Shown here: positions 1 through 9,153 of the stretch, one piece after another
How the letters are laid out: each line of letters starts with the position of its first letter
Position numbering within the stretch: position 1 is the stretch's first letter
Source: Alphaproteobacteria bacterium
GTDB lineage: Bacteria > Pseudomonadota > Alphaproteobacteria > JAGPBS01
Direction: 5' to 3'
DNA: 43,772 nt
NCBI GenBank assembly: GCA_018063245.1
Contig: JAGPBS010000013.1
Location: forward strand, 1-43,772
Notes under the pieces: generated by a model
Seen by the model: the letters and a program-made list of their open reading frames with translations, nothing else
What the model was told of the DNA's origin: nothing
Database searches by the model: none
Translations under genes and position numbers: made by a program

Positions 1-60
1 TAGATCAGATGGAAAAATACACTCCCGTAAATTTATACTCTAAGTTATAATCGAAAAAGT

Positions 61-99
61 GTTACCTATGTCCCCGCACATTCGTTACCCATGTCTCCG
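61..99. repeat. short direct repeat, possible IS-end remnant
   Basis: Two 16-bp direct copies, GTTACCTATGTCCCCG (61-76) and GTTACCCATGTCTCCG (84-99), match at 14 of 16 positions. Sequences of this type (CTATGTC-CCGG) occur at the ends of some insertion sequences, so this may be a remnant, but no transposase is visible nearby. Two further short copies of GGGATGACAAA follow at about 112-150, like the outer ends of the dispersed repeats elsewhere in the window. Bases 1-156 contain nothing else I can identify, and no terminator for the LRR gene ending at 157. Confidence 0.35.
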
Positions 100-156
100 G
101 TCTGTACACTTTCGCAGGGATGACAAAGGAGAACGTGGGGATGACAAAAGAAAAGT

Positions 157-3111
157 TTATTTATTGAAAGAAACCCCTATTGTGATGCCTCGTTTGATTG
201 ATTTCTGAAGCCATTGTTTTTGATTTTCGGGGATGAGTTGTACATCAATATTCGTCTGACAGAGTTTGAGTCTTTTGAGCCTTGTATTTTCAATGCCTCC
301 CGGTAATTCACACAAAGGATTGTGAGAAAGAGATAGGACTCGAAGACGTCTAGATTGGTTGATGCCACCTGGGAGTTTGCTCAATTGATTATAATCCAGT
401 TTGAGTGTCTCTAAAAGCGGAAGCCTCCATATCTCTTCATGGATATAAGTTAATCGATTTCTTTGTAAATTTAAGTATTTGACATGCCTTAATTCTCTTA
501 TATTCAGAGGGAGGAGGGTGAGAGTTTGGCCTGTGTTAAATGTTCTATTCAGTGTAAAAGAAGGATCTTTTTGACGGACAGAATCTTCAATCATTTTTAC
601 GCAAACGCTATATCCTTTGTAGGAAAAAGAGAGCTCTGTTGGGTTGATTTGGTGTTTTTTTCGTAAAGGGATGGCTTCATTCGATCGAACAACAGAGTCA
701 GCAAATTGCCTTAGATAGTCAAGGAAGGCTCCCAGATCGCCATCAAAAGAATCTGGAGAAAATCTTGCCTCTATTTGATCAAGAGGCTCGAAGCCAGATG
801 TTTCTTGAAGTGACAATTGTATAGATTCTAGAATGGCAGGGATCTGGGAAAGATAGGCTGGCGCGGGGATGCCTGCTGTTTTCATCTTTTGGTGGGTTTG
901 TCGTAATAACCAGAGTTTCTGTTTTGCGCTGAGAGCACTCCATGTCAGGCTGACGCGCAGATCCCTTAAAGAGGTTAGTTTTGTCATTGAATCTGGTAAT
1001 GCACAAATAGGATTCTCTGTTAAGATGAGCGACTTTAAATGAGACAGTCTTGAAAGAGCATCAGGTACGGTTTGAATATTATTTTTATGCAGAGCAAGCA
1101 TTTCAAGAGATTGCAGGTTTGCAATTTTGTCTGAAATGAGTGTGATGCAATTTTCTATTAAAGCAATTGTTTTTAACTGTAGGCAAGCATAGAGAACCTT
1201 CGGAATCTCAGCAAATAAATTTTTGTTTAAATAGATGTGTGTAAGATGAGGTAAGTCCTTAAGACTATCAGGTAAAGACGTGAGGTAAAGTTCGATCAGT
1301 GTAATTTTCTCAAGGTGTCTGAATTTTGAAAGTTCGGGTGGTATCAAAACAAGAGCAGAATTGACAAAAGAGAAGCGCTTACTATTTTGTTTGCTTTGTG
1401 AAAGATCATCAAGACAACATTCATATGAATGAAAAGCACGTTCAAGAGAAACATGTTGATCGTTGGGTTGAATCATCTTATTGATGTCTCTTACCAATCG
1501 GACGAATCGAGACAGGTGATCTAGAAAAGCGTCTTGGCTATCAAAAAAATCATAGGAAAGCCATTCTCTAACATCTTGAGTAGAGTAGACATATTGTTTA
1601 ATTTCATTTCCATCATCATCTTGCTTAACATAATTTATAATATCATCTTGAATTCTAAGGCAAATTCGCTCGATCTCTTGAAGAATGTAGGTGATTTTAA
1701 AAGAGATTTCAATCTGTGTTAGGCTTAAGTGCTGTGTGAGAAAATCTTTTTCACCTTCTTCAATATCTGCAAATCTAGATCCAAATACATGTTGACTGAT
1801 GAGGTTACGTCTTTCTATGAGTGATTTTGCATAGCGGTTTAAATATCTATTGAGGCCAGCAAGATGATGAAGTTCTTGCCATGGTAGAAATGTCATTAAG
1901 AGTAAAAGAAGATGCTGAGGAAGTGCCTCAAGGAGTGAGAGAACGTGTGCGCCGTGTACCTTACAGTTTCTTTCTCTGAAAATGTGTAATTCTCTGTCTT
2001 CTATGAGCGTGATTGACACATATTTAAGGCCAAGATAGGTCAATTCTAAAAGACTGCTTGCCTGTAGAGAAACGCTGGTAAGAGGGTTACCTGATAGGCT
2101 TAGCTTGCTTAAAGAGCCAAGACGATTGATCACATGAGGCACAGTGGACAGATGATTGGCGGAAAGATCAAGAAGGCGAAGGTTTGTTAGATTTTCAAAC
2201 TCATCTGGTAGAGTCGTGAGCAAATTTTGTCGTAAACTAAGCTGTGTAAGACTCGTCAAATTTTGAAATGTACTTGGAAGATGAGTAAGGCCATTGCCTC
2301 TAAGATTTAATTGTCTTAATTGAGTGAGAGACCCAATTTGTAACGGGAGATAGGCTAATCTATTGCCATCAAGATAAAGTGCAGTAAGTCCAGTTAAATA
2401 ACCAATTTCAGGCGGTAGGACTAATAAATTAGATCGTGATTGTTTTGTTTTGATTGTTAATGATTGTGCCTCGCTCTCAAGAGCCTTGTGAATGAATTCA
2501 TTTGCTTCGACATAATCAATATATGACTCTTTTATTCGCAGAGAATTAAGTAATATAGAGTCTGCTTTCATTTTGTCATAGAGCTTTTTAAAAGAGTAAA
2601 GATGGAGACAAAAATCAGCTGAATTGCTAAATTCATGTTTAGAGAGATCAGATTCAATATCGCTTGCTTGTCTTGGTTTTATGAGTTCACCTTGAATGCG
2701 ACGGATGATGTGATAGGCATGATTCGATAAAAATTGTTGAACATCTTCTGGTGATAAATCCAGATGTTCGATAACAAAGAGTTGATGCTCCTCTGTCGGA
2801 AGGTCATCATAGGTCTGTCCAAAGATGAGTTGGCTTGCATCATAGGTTAGACGATTCAGCGTCTTAGCAAAGGCTCCTAATGTTGTTTTTTTGCAGACTG
2901 TTGTTTTGAAATAAGGACCAATTTTTTCGCCAGCTCTTTTAAGCAGCGATTTGGTAAAGGGACCTTTGTCATGAAAAACTGTGCTTTCAAGCGATGTCTT
3001 TCGATTCAGAAAGTTATCTCTTACAGCCTTAATTGTTGATTTTTCAGTCTTCCAGGCTTTTGTTTCAAAAAATCTGAGTAAGGCAGAATGACATTCTGCT
3101 TGTCCAACCAT
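157..3111 (-). CDS. Large leucine-rich-repeat protein with F-box-like segment
   Basis: This is a 984-residue protein with no signal peptide or membrane segment. It has three blocks of short 23-residue LRRs (about 229-360, 587-722 and 864-957), with repeats of the LxxLPxxIxxLxxLxxLxLxxN type. Each block is preceded by a similar helical region, suggesting an internal triplication: IQGELI at 139, IQDDII at 487 and IQLSLQ at 764 are followed by a FLDHL-like helix and then the LRRs. Residues 396-430 look F-box-like (LPQHLLLLLMTFLP, then a leucine-rich helix). The ATG is preceded by GGAGAG at 8 nt, and the gene begins 30 bp after the AsmA-family gene, so it may be cotranscribed with it. A role as a host-directed or protein-binding factor is inferred from architecture alone. 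No enzymatic domain was recognised. Confidence 0.85.
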   Translation of the reverse strand: MVGQAECHSALLRFFETKAWKTEKSTIKAVRDNFLNRKTSLESTVFHDKGPFTKSLLKRAGEKIGPYFKTTVCKKTTLGAFAKTLNRLTYDASQLIFGQTYDDLPTEEHQLFVIEHLDLSPEDVQQFLSNHAYHIIRRIQGELIKPRQASDIESDLSKHEFSNSADFCLHLYSFKKLYDKMKADSILLNSLRIKESYIDYVEANEFIHKALESEAQSLTIKTKQSRSNLLVLPPEIGYLTGLTALYLDGNRLAYLPLQIGSLTQLRQLNLRGNGLTHLPSTFQNLTSLTQLSLRQNLLTTLPDEFENLTNLRLLDLSANHLSTVPHVINRLGSLSKLSLSGNPLTSVSLQASSLLELTYLGLKYVSITLIEDRELHIFRERNCKVHGAHVLSLLEALPQHLLLLLMTFLPWQELHHLAGLNRYLNRYAKSLIERRNLISQHVFGSRFADIEEGEKDFLTQHLSLTQIEISFKITYILQEIERICLRIQDDIINYVKQDDDGNEIKQYVYSTQDVREWLSYDFFDSQDAFLDHLSRFVRLVRDINKMIQPNDQHVSLERAFHSYECCLDDLSQSKQNSKRFSFVNSALVLIPPELSKFRHLEKITLIELYLTSLPDSLKDLPHLTHIYLNKNLFAEIPKVLYACLQLKTIALIENCITLISDKIANLQSLEMLALHKNNIQTVPDALSRLSHLKSLILTENPICALPDSMTKLTSLRDLRVSLTWSALSAKQKLWLLRQTHQKMKTAGIPAPAYLSQIPAILESIQLSLQETSGFEPLDQIEARFSPDSFDGDLGAFLDYLRQFADSVVRSNEAIPLRKKHQINPTELSFSYKGYSVCVKMIEDSVRQKDPSFTLNRTFNTGQTLTLLPLNIRELRHVKYLNLQRNRLTYIHEEIWRLPLLETLKLDYNQLSKLPGGINQSRRLRVLSLSHNPLCELPGGIENTRLKRLKLCQTNIDVQLIPENQKQWLQKSIKRGITIGVSFNK

Positions 3112-3141
3112 CGTTCTATCTCTCCAACATCAATATGACAA

Positions 3142-5229
3142 TTACTGACCTAGGAGCTGATTCAGAATCGCACCAGGATTAGAATTGTTTTTTTGTGCTG
3201 GTTGATCTTGAGACGGTGCTTGTGACGGCTCTCCCTCAGGTGCTTGTGAAGGCGCAGAAGAAGATCCTCCACCCAGGATGCCATTGATGATATCTTGAGT
3301 CGCAGCGCCTTTTTTGCCGCCTTTTTTACCAAGTAGATTGTTAATCTGATTTCCAAGAGCTTCAGGATTTTTAAGTGATTCCTCAATGATTCCTTTTGCA
3401 TCAGGCAATACAGTGAGATGATCAAAAGTACCTGAAACAATAAAAGGAATGGTTAGGCTTGCAAGATTCAATTTGCCCTGTGAAGCTTTTGATGTATCTG
3501 CAAATTTTGGCACAATCCGGATATTCACACTTTCAGATGGTAAGTCCACATAACCATTACCAGAGAGTTGAACCATTGGGGATTTCATGGCAAGATCGTT
3601 TGTGTTGATGCGACCATTGTTCGCTTGGAATGTCATTGTGAGGCTTGAAAATTCTGTTTTTGCATTCGATTGCGAGAATAGTTTTGTAATGTCTCTTCCA
3701 ATCGCTCCAAGATCAATCCCTTGTATGGATCCATTTTGAATATTGAAGGCACCACTGCCACTCATGCTTTGTTTGAGTTGTTTTTTGGTTGTTCCTGCCA
3801 TGGTGATAGATCCATTACTGTCGGCTGTACCATTGAGCTTTTTAAAGTCTTTAAAAAGGGTCAGAAGTGGATTCACATCCACATCATCAAGCCCCCAATT
3901 TACAGAATAGTTCCCATTGCTTGTGAGCACTGATTTGATATCTGCTTTTCCTTTGAACAAGTTTGATTGCACGAGTTGGCTATTCAGGCGACCACCAGAA
4001 AGCGCTGCATCAATGTTTGTCTGTCCAAGACTCTGACCTTTAAGGCTCAAGTTTGTAATACCAATTTTGAAGGTGCCATCTAAAGTATCAAGTGCGGACA
4101 AATCAATTTTGTCATCATCTGAGTCAGCAAGAGCAACTTTTGAGAGAAAAAGTTCTTGTAGAGTTGCGGTGGTTAAATTTGTATCGGTTGTTGCTTCTGC
4201 GACCATGCGATCAATCGCAATGTTGTTGAATGAGAGATTTACTTTTGCATTTGGTTTTGATGTTCCGAGCGCAATTGTTGCAGAACCTTCTCCTTTATAT
4301 TCATCAACTTCAATCTGTAAAGGATTGACGGAAAGAGTATTTTGGGCGAGTTGAATTTTCCCTTTCTTGCTGACTTTTGTGAAAGAAGAAGATGGTTTTT
4401 CAGCAGCGCCTGATGTCCATTGCAGAAGGGCAGGCAGGTCCTTTGTTTCAAAATCATAATCGCCTTTAAGCTCTCTTGCATCAGAAATAAGAGATTGTCC
4501 TGTTCCGTTGAAAGTCATTCTCATGACATTGTTTTCAAGAGACATTGAAAGATCGGATGCTTCTTTTTCATAGAGAGCATTTGCTTTTTTCAGTGTGATG
4601 TTAAAATCTGTTTTTTGCCCATGGAGCATAAAGTCTGCTTCAGCTTTTAAAGTTGATGAAAGGCTAGGCATTTCGAGATCAAAATTCAAATGGTCGATGA
4701 CTTCAGTTTTGTTTTTTGAAGCATCAACATAGGTGAGCTTGCCGTCTTTAATTTTAACTTGGTTGACAAAAAGAGCTGCAGCTGCTGGTGAAACACTGCC
4801 TTCTTTCTTTTTGTCAGTATCATTGTTTGATTTGCTTGCAGATGCTGTATCAATCGACCAATTGAGAGTGCCTTCCTTTTTCTTTTCAAGGTAGAGATCT
4901 GGGCTGATTAGATCGAGTCTTTCAACGCGAACTTGTTGTGAGAAAATAAGATCTGAAAGAGAGATCACAAGATTAAGGCTTTCAACAGAAGCGAGCTGTT
5001 TTGATTCGTTTGGTTTTTTGATTGTTACTTTTGGTGCTTCAAGAGCAATCGATGGAAAAACGGATAAAGAAGCGGTTCCATCAATTGTGATATCGAGACC
5101 AGTTTGGTCTTTGGCTTGTTTCAGAGCTTCAGCTTGAATTTTTTCAATAGGGATAAATTTGGCTGCAATAAAGACACCAGCAAAAAGAATGATAATGAGC
5201 GCAAGAACGATATATAAGAATTTTTTCAT
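3142..5229 (-). CDS. AsmA family protein
   Basis: This 695-residue protein starts with an N-terminal membrane helix (KKFLYIVLALIIILFAGVFI) followed by the AsmA pattern of amphipathic beta-rich sequence. The C-terminal part contains an AsmA-like region (GSGAFNIQNGSIQGIDLGAI) and a Gly/Ser/Pro/Gln-rich tail. AsmA relatives are inner-membrane-anchored periplasmic proteins linked to outer-membrane biogenesis and bridge-like lipid transport. The start is placed at the MKKF methionine because AGAGG lies 6 nt upstream; an in-frame ATG 51 bp earlier lacks such a site. It is divergent from nadK, and the LRR gene follows 30 bp downstream. Confidence 0.85.
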   Translation of the reverse strand: MKKFLYIVLALIIILFAGVFIAAKFIPIEKIQAEALKQAKDQTGLDITIDGTASLSVFPSIALEAPKVTIKKPNESKQLASVESLNLVISLSDLIFSQQVRVERLDLISPDLYLEKKKEGTLNWSIDTASASKSNNDTDKKKEGSVSPAAAALFVNQVKIKDGKLTYVDASKNKTEVIDHLNFDLEMPSLSSTLKAEADFMLHGQKTDFNITLKKANALYEKEASDLSMSLENNVMRMTFNGTGQSLISDARELKGDYDFETKDLPALLQWTSGAAEKPSSSFTKVSKKGKIQLAQNTLSVNPLQIEVDEYKGEGSATIALGTSKPNAKVNLSFNNIAIDRMVAEATTDTNLTTATLQELFLSKVALADSDDDKIDLSALDTLDGTFKIGITNLSLKGQSLGQTNIDAALSGGRLNSQLVQSNLFKGKADIKSVLTSNGNYSVNWGLDDVDVNPLLTLFKDFKKLNGTADSNGSITMAGTTKKQLKQSMSGSGAFNIQNGSIQGIDLGAIGRDITKLFSQSNAKTEFSSLTMTFQANNGRINTNDLAMKSPMVQLSGNGYVDLPSESVNIRIVPKFADTSKASQGKLNLASLTIPFIVSGTFDHLTVLPDAKGIIEESLKNPEALGNQINNLLGKKGGKKGAATQDIINGILGGGSSSAPSQAPEGEPSQAPSQDQPAQKNNSNPGAILNQLLGQ

Positions 5230-5273
5230 GATGAGCCTCTGAATTAAGCTGTTATGGATGGCTTTCTGAAAGA

Positions 5274-5302
5274 TTGCCATTTTATAGAGAACAATCTATA
5301 AT
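5274..5302 (+). promoter_or_regulatory. sigma-70-type promoter of nadK
   Basis: TTGCCA (5274-5279) and TATAAT (5297-5302) are separated by 17 bp, which is 5/6 and 6/6 to consensus. Transcription would start near 5309, giving a 12-nt leader that still carries AGGA before the ATG at 5321. Confidence 0.65.
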
Positions 5303-5320
5303 GAGTCTCTAATAGGATAT

Positions 5321-6130
5321 ATGAGATTCAATTTTAAGGAAATCACAAAATTGCATTCGTTTGAAAAAAATACGCTTCATTTTTGCCATAGCCAGACTGT
5401 AGAGGCCTCAGCGGCATTTGAAGAGCTTATATCTTTTTATGGTCAATGTGATAAGGCTAAAGCAAAATGCCTTGTTGCTTTAGGCGGTGACGGATTCTTG
5501 CTTCACACGCTTCAGCAGAGTTTAGATTTGAATATTCCTGTTTTTGGTATGAACTGCGGATCGATTGGTTTTTTGCTGAATCCATTGCGACATGATGATT
5601 TATTGAATAGGCTGAATCAGACAAAGCCTTATAAGCTCTTTCCCTTACACATGAAGGCGATTGATAAGAATGGCAAGAGTCATGAACGTCTTGCGATCAA
5701 TGAAGTGAGCCTGCTCAGACAACGGCATCAGACGGCAAAATTATCGATTCAAATCGATAATGTCATGCGGATGGAAGAGCTTATTTGTGATGGCGCATTG
5801 GTTTCAACGCCAGCAGGGAGCACGGCTTATAACTTTTCGGCTCATGGTCCTATCTTACCACTCACCTCAAACCTGATGGCTTTGACGCCAATTAGTGCTT
5901 TTCGGCCAAGACGCTGGAGAGGTGCTTTGCTCAATGAATCAGCACGTGTTGTTTTTGAGGTTTTAGAGGCCGATAAAAGACCAGTGAGTGCTGTTGCAGA
6001 TGATCAAGAGATTCGCGATGTTGTGCATGTTGAAATTAGTGTTGATCACACGCATCCCTATGTTTTACTGTTTGATCCCGATCACGGCTGGGAAGAACGG
6101 ATTTTGCAAGAGCAGTTCAGTAAAGAGTGA
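5321..6130 (+). CDS. nadK: NAD kinase
   Basis: This 269-residue protein phosphorylates NAD to NADP in the cytoplasm. It carries the GGDG motif (LVALGGDGFLLHTL, about residues 50-63), the NPLR segment and the conserved DGALVSTPAGSTAYNFSA block around 153-170 that forms the NAD-binding and catalytic core. Its length is in the short range typical of alphaproteobacterial PpnK. The ATG follows AGGA at short spacing and a strong promoter with a 12-nt leader. It is divergent from the AsmA gene and convergent with der. Confidence 0.95.
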   Translation: MRFNFKEITKLHSFEKNTLHFCHSQTVEASAAFEELISFYGQCDKAKAKCLVALGGDGFLLHTLQQSLDLNIPVFGMNCGSIGFLLNPLRHDDLLNRLNQTKPYKLFPLHMKAIDKNGKSHERLAINEVSLLRQRHQTAKLSIQIDNVMRMEELICDGALVSTPAGSTAYNFSAHGPILPLTSNLMALTPISAFRPRRWRGALLNESARVVFEVLEADKRPVSAVADDQEIRDVVHVEISVDHTHPYVLLFDPDHGWEERILQEQFSKE

Positions 6131-6233
6131 TACAAAACACCATTTTAAAATTCTACTGCTTCACTCGTCGCTTATGTAGGTAAACTACACTGCGCTTCTC
6201 GTTCATAGTATAATTTTATCTGGTGTTTTGTAT
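6130..6233. repeat. 104-bp imperfect palindrome between convergent genes
   Basis: Perfect 13-bp outer arms, ATACAAAACACCA (6130-6142) and TGGTGTTTTGTAT (6221-6233), enclose a second imperfect pairing (TAAAATT/AATTTTA plus flanks) and a central TGTAG-GTAAA-CTACA hairpin. It starts on the last base of the nadK stop codon and ends 21 bp before the end of der. It could act as a bidirectional terminator or be a palindromic mobile repeat. Confidence 0.75.
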
Positions 6234-6254
6234 GAGCGTTGTTGGTTTTTATCG

Positions 6255-7670
6255 TTACCGCCGCTTTTTACCATCATCAAATGGGTTTTTGCCTTTGCGT
6301 AACATGAGGCGAATCGGAACCCCAGGCATCTCAAAATCTTCTCGTAACTGGTTGATGAGATAGTTTTTGTAATGACCAGGCAAATCTTCAGGTAGTGATG
6401 TCCACATTGCAAAGGTTGGTGGGCGATGCTTGACCTGTGTCATATATTTTAACTTAAGACGCTTTCCTTTAACCATCGGTGGCGGATGAATCTCGGTCTT
6501 TTCATTCAGCCAAACATTCAATTTATTAGTTGAAATGCGGCGATTCCATAAGTCATACATGTTTAAAGCTTGATCAAAAAGCATATCTAAATTTTGATGA
6601 TGCAAAGCGGAAATTGTTACGTACGGAATGCCTTTGACTTGAGGCAGCGATTTTTCAAGTTGATAGTTGAGTTCAGAGAGTAACTCTTGTTTGTTTTTTG
6701 CTAAATCCCATTTGTTGAGCGCGATGATGAGGGCTCGCCCTTCATTCACAACATGACTTGCAATAGTGAGATCTTGATCTTCGAGTGGATGGGTTGCATC
6801 TAAAACCAAAATACACAAGTGAGCAAGGCGGATTGCGCGCATGCTCTCTTGCGTTGCCAGAATCTCAAGCTCTTCAGAAATTTTGCTTTTCTTTCTAAGG
6901 CCTGCCGTGTCAACCAAGCGAAAGGCTTTTCCTTTGTAATCCCATTCGCTCACAATAGAGTCACGCGTAAGACCTGCTTCAGGGCCTGTCAATGCGCGTT
7001 CTTCTTTTAAGATTGCATTCAAGAGTGTTGATTTGCCAACATTCGGGCGGCCAATGATTGCAAGGTGAATAGCGCGTTCTTCTTCAGGGACTTCAACGTC
7101 TTGAGGCGCAATCACTTCTTCTTCAAAAGACTCTTCTGTTTCTTCAATTGGTTCCTCAGTGACTACATCTGGGTAAAGGCTTGTGTGGATGTCATGAAGT
7201 AAATCATAAATACCAATATTATGCTCGGATGAAACGCGGTAGGGATCACCCAGGCCAAGTTCAAAAGCTTCAGCAACACCCGGGTAGGCTTTCCGTAAAT
7301 CGTCACATTTGTTGACCGCTAGACTCACAGGGATTCCTAATTTTCTGAGCCAATTTGCAAAATAACGATCAAGCGGCGTAAGCCCTTCGCGACCATCTAT
7401 GACCATGATGATGTGTGATACATTCTGTTTGAGCGCGCGTTCAGTTTGCCCTCGCATTCGAACCTCAAGACTGTTTTTGCTGCCTTCTTCAAGACCTGCC
7501 GTATCAACAAGGATAAGAGGAGGGGAGAGATTCGGTATCTCAGCCTCGCGCCAATCACGCGTTACGCCTGGTGTGTCATGCACAATTGCAAGCTTTTTGC
7601 GAATAAGCTTGTTAAAAAGGGTTGATTTGCCGACGTTCGGCCGGCCAATAATGGCTATTTTGTGTAGCAT
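6255..7670 (-). CDS. der: GTPase Der (EngA), ribosome assembly
   Basis: This 471-residue GTPase has two tandem G domains, each with GRPNVGKST (near residues 8 and 208) and a DTAG switch motif, plus NKCD/NKWD guanine-specificity motifs and the C-terminal KH-like domain. The acidic linker between the G domains (EEPIEETEESFEEE) is family-typical. Der acts in maturation of the 50S subunit. GAGGAC lies just upstream of the ATG. It follows bamB by 36 bp in an apparent operon yfgM-like/bamB/der, an order commonly seen in alphaproteobacteria. Confidence 0.96.
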   Translation of the reverse strand: MLHKIAIIGRPNVGKSTLFNKLIRKKLAIVHDTPGVTRDWREAEIPNLSPPLILVDTAGLEEGSKNSLEVRMRGQTERALKQNVSHIIMVIDGREGLTPLDRYFANWLRKLGIPVSLAVNKCDDLRKAYPGVAEAFELGLGDPYRVSSEHNIGIYDLLHDIHTSLYPDVVTEEPIEETEESFEEEVIAPQDVEVPEEERAIHLAIIGRPNVGKSTLLNAILKEERALTGPEAGLTRDSIVSEWDYKGKAFRLVDTAGLRKKSKISEELEILATQESMRAIRLAHLCILVLDATHPLEDQDLTIASHVVNEGRALIIALNKWDLAKNKQELLSELNYQLEKSLPQVKGIPYVTISALHHQNLDMLFDQALNMYDLWNRRISTNKLNVWLNEKTEIHPPPMVKGKRLKLKYMTQVKHRPPTFAMWTSLPEDLPGHYKNYLINQLREDFEMPGVPIRLMLRKGKNPFDDGKKRR

Positions 7671-7706
7671 AAAGTCCTCAAAGTATGAATAAAATAAAGA
7701 GTTTGT

Positions 7707-9110
7707 TTAATGTGTATCTTGTCCCGTGTCAGCCTTGCTGTAGGTGGATGCTGTGTTTTTTTGATCGCCGACAAGGCGAATCAAATCGCCATTTTTCATG
7801 AGCAAAAGCATGCTATTATTGACAACAATTGGTGCAATGACAGCTTCGCTGCCGTAAGATGCTTTGCCAATCTCTGTGCCATTTTCAGGGTTATATTCGA
7901 GTAGCTCACCTAAAGAGTTGGTAATCCACAATTTGTCACCCGCTAAAACAGGGCCATACCAGACGATAGATTCAGGTTTTTTGCGTTGCTGCTTTAAGTC
8001 ACTGATCCAGAAGATCTTACCATTATACAGATTCATGGCGATAAGCTCTGCTTCATTTGAAATCATGAAGGCTGTATTCCCGCTCACCCATGGCATATTA
8101 ATCCCACCGACATGCTCTTCCCAGCGACGAATGCCTGTTCTGCGGTCAATCGCAAATAATTTGTTTGCATGGCTCATGGCGAGAATAACTTCTCCTGCAA
8201 TCACAGGGGGCGCTTTAATATCAGAAAGAGTTGATGTCAGACCGACCTTGCGGTTATTTGCCAAATTATCTGACCATGTCATACGGCCTGTATCAATATT
8301 CAGCGCGTTGATTTCACCAGAAGTATAAGCGCCTAATACCAGATTATCTTTTACTGCAGGACTTGAAGAGCCAACCAATGAAGCGTTTTCTGAGATACCA
8401 GTATCTTTCCAGATCACTTTTCCGTTGACAGGATTCATGGCCAGCAATTTATTGTCTGCAGTCAGGATGAAAATTTTGTTATCGGTCACAGCAGGGGCAG
8501 AACGAATTGGAGATCCAACAGACACACGCCAAAGTTCTTTTCCATCTGTAATGTCAAGTGAGAGAACTTCCCCATATGCTGTTGATATAATGAGGTTTTG
8601 CCCTAAAACAGCCATGCCGCCGCCATGTAGCTTTGTTCTTTCTTTCTCAGGCTTTACTGAAACAGACCAGATTTTTTGTCCCGTTTGTTCCTGATAGGCT
8701 GAAATTTGTGAGGCTGAATCCATCGCATAAATGATGCCTTGGTCAACGACAGGAGATACGTAAATTTTATTATGACCTGATGAGCTTGAACCAATATTGC
8801 TTGACCATTGTTTTTGAAGCGTACCTGAGAGTTCGAGATGATCACTAAAATGATCGCTTTTCATGCCAATCTGAGACCATGAACTGTTCATGTATGGGGC
8901 GCTTAGGCTCATGTGATCAGATGCCTCAAGAACAGCTGGCTCTAATTTTGTCTTTTGAGCCAAAACGGAGACACGGTCTCCTTCAAGTTTCTTTTGTTTT
9001 TTATCATCAGCGCCCATCCAGCACCCGTTTAGAAAAAGCGAACAGATTGTGAGCGGTAAAATAATAGATAGGCTTTTTGAGCGGTATGGTGTGCGGAATA
9101 CAAATTTCAT
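7707..9110 (-). CDS. bamB: Outer membrane assembly lipoprotein BamB
   Basis: This 467-residue lipoprotein has a signal peptide ending in the lipobox LNGC (Cys30), so it should be lipid-anchored in the periplasm. The rest consists of PQQ-type beta-propeller repeats, such as GTEIGKASYG, TGQKIWSVSV, GKELWRVSVG and TGIRRWEEHV. BamB is the propeller subunit of the BAM complex that folds outer-membrane proteins. It lies between the YfgM-like gene and der with short gaps. The tail has a hydrophilic extension after the propeller. Confidence 0.92.
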   Translation of the reverse strand: MKFVFRTPYRSKSLSIILPLTICSLFLNGCWMGADDKKQKKLEGDRVSVLAQKTKLEPAVLEASDHMSLSAPYMNSSWSQIGMKSDHFSDHLELSGTLQKQWSSNIGSSSSGHNKIYVSPVVDQGIIYAMDSASQISAYQEQTGQKIWSVSVKPEKERTKLHGGGMAVLGQNLIISTAYGEVLSLDITDGKELWRVSVGSPIRSAPAVTDNKIFILTADNKLLAMNPVNGKVIWKDTGISENASLVGSSSPAVKDNLVLGAYTSGEINALNIDTGRMTWSDNLANNRKVGLTSTLSDIKAPPVIAGEVILAMSHANKLFAIDRRTGIRRWEEHVGGINMPWVSGNTAFMISNEAELIAMNLYNGKIFWISDLKQQRKKPESIVWYGPVLAGDKLWITNSLGELLEYNPENGTEIGKASYGSEAVIAPIVVNNSMLLLMKNGDLIRLVGDQKNTASTYSKADTGQDTH

Positions 9111-9153
9111 AGGGACCTCAAATGATAAGTCATTGAATAATTAGAGAGCTATC

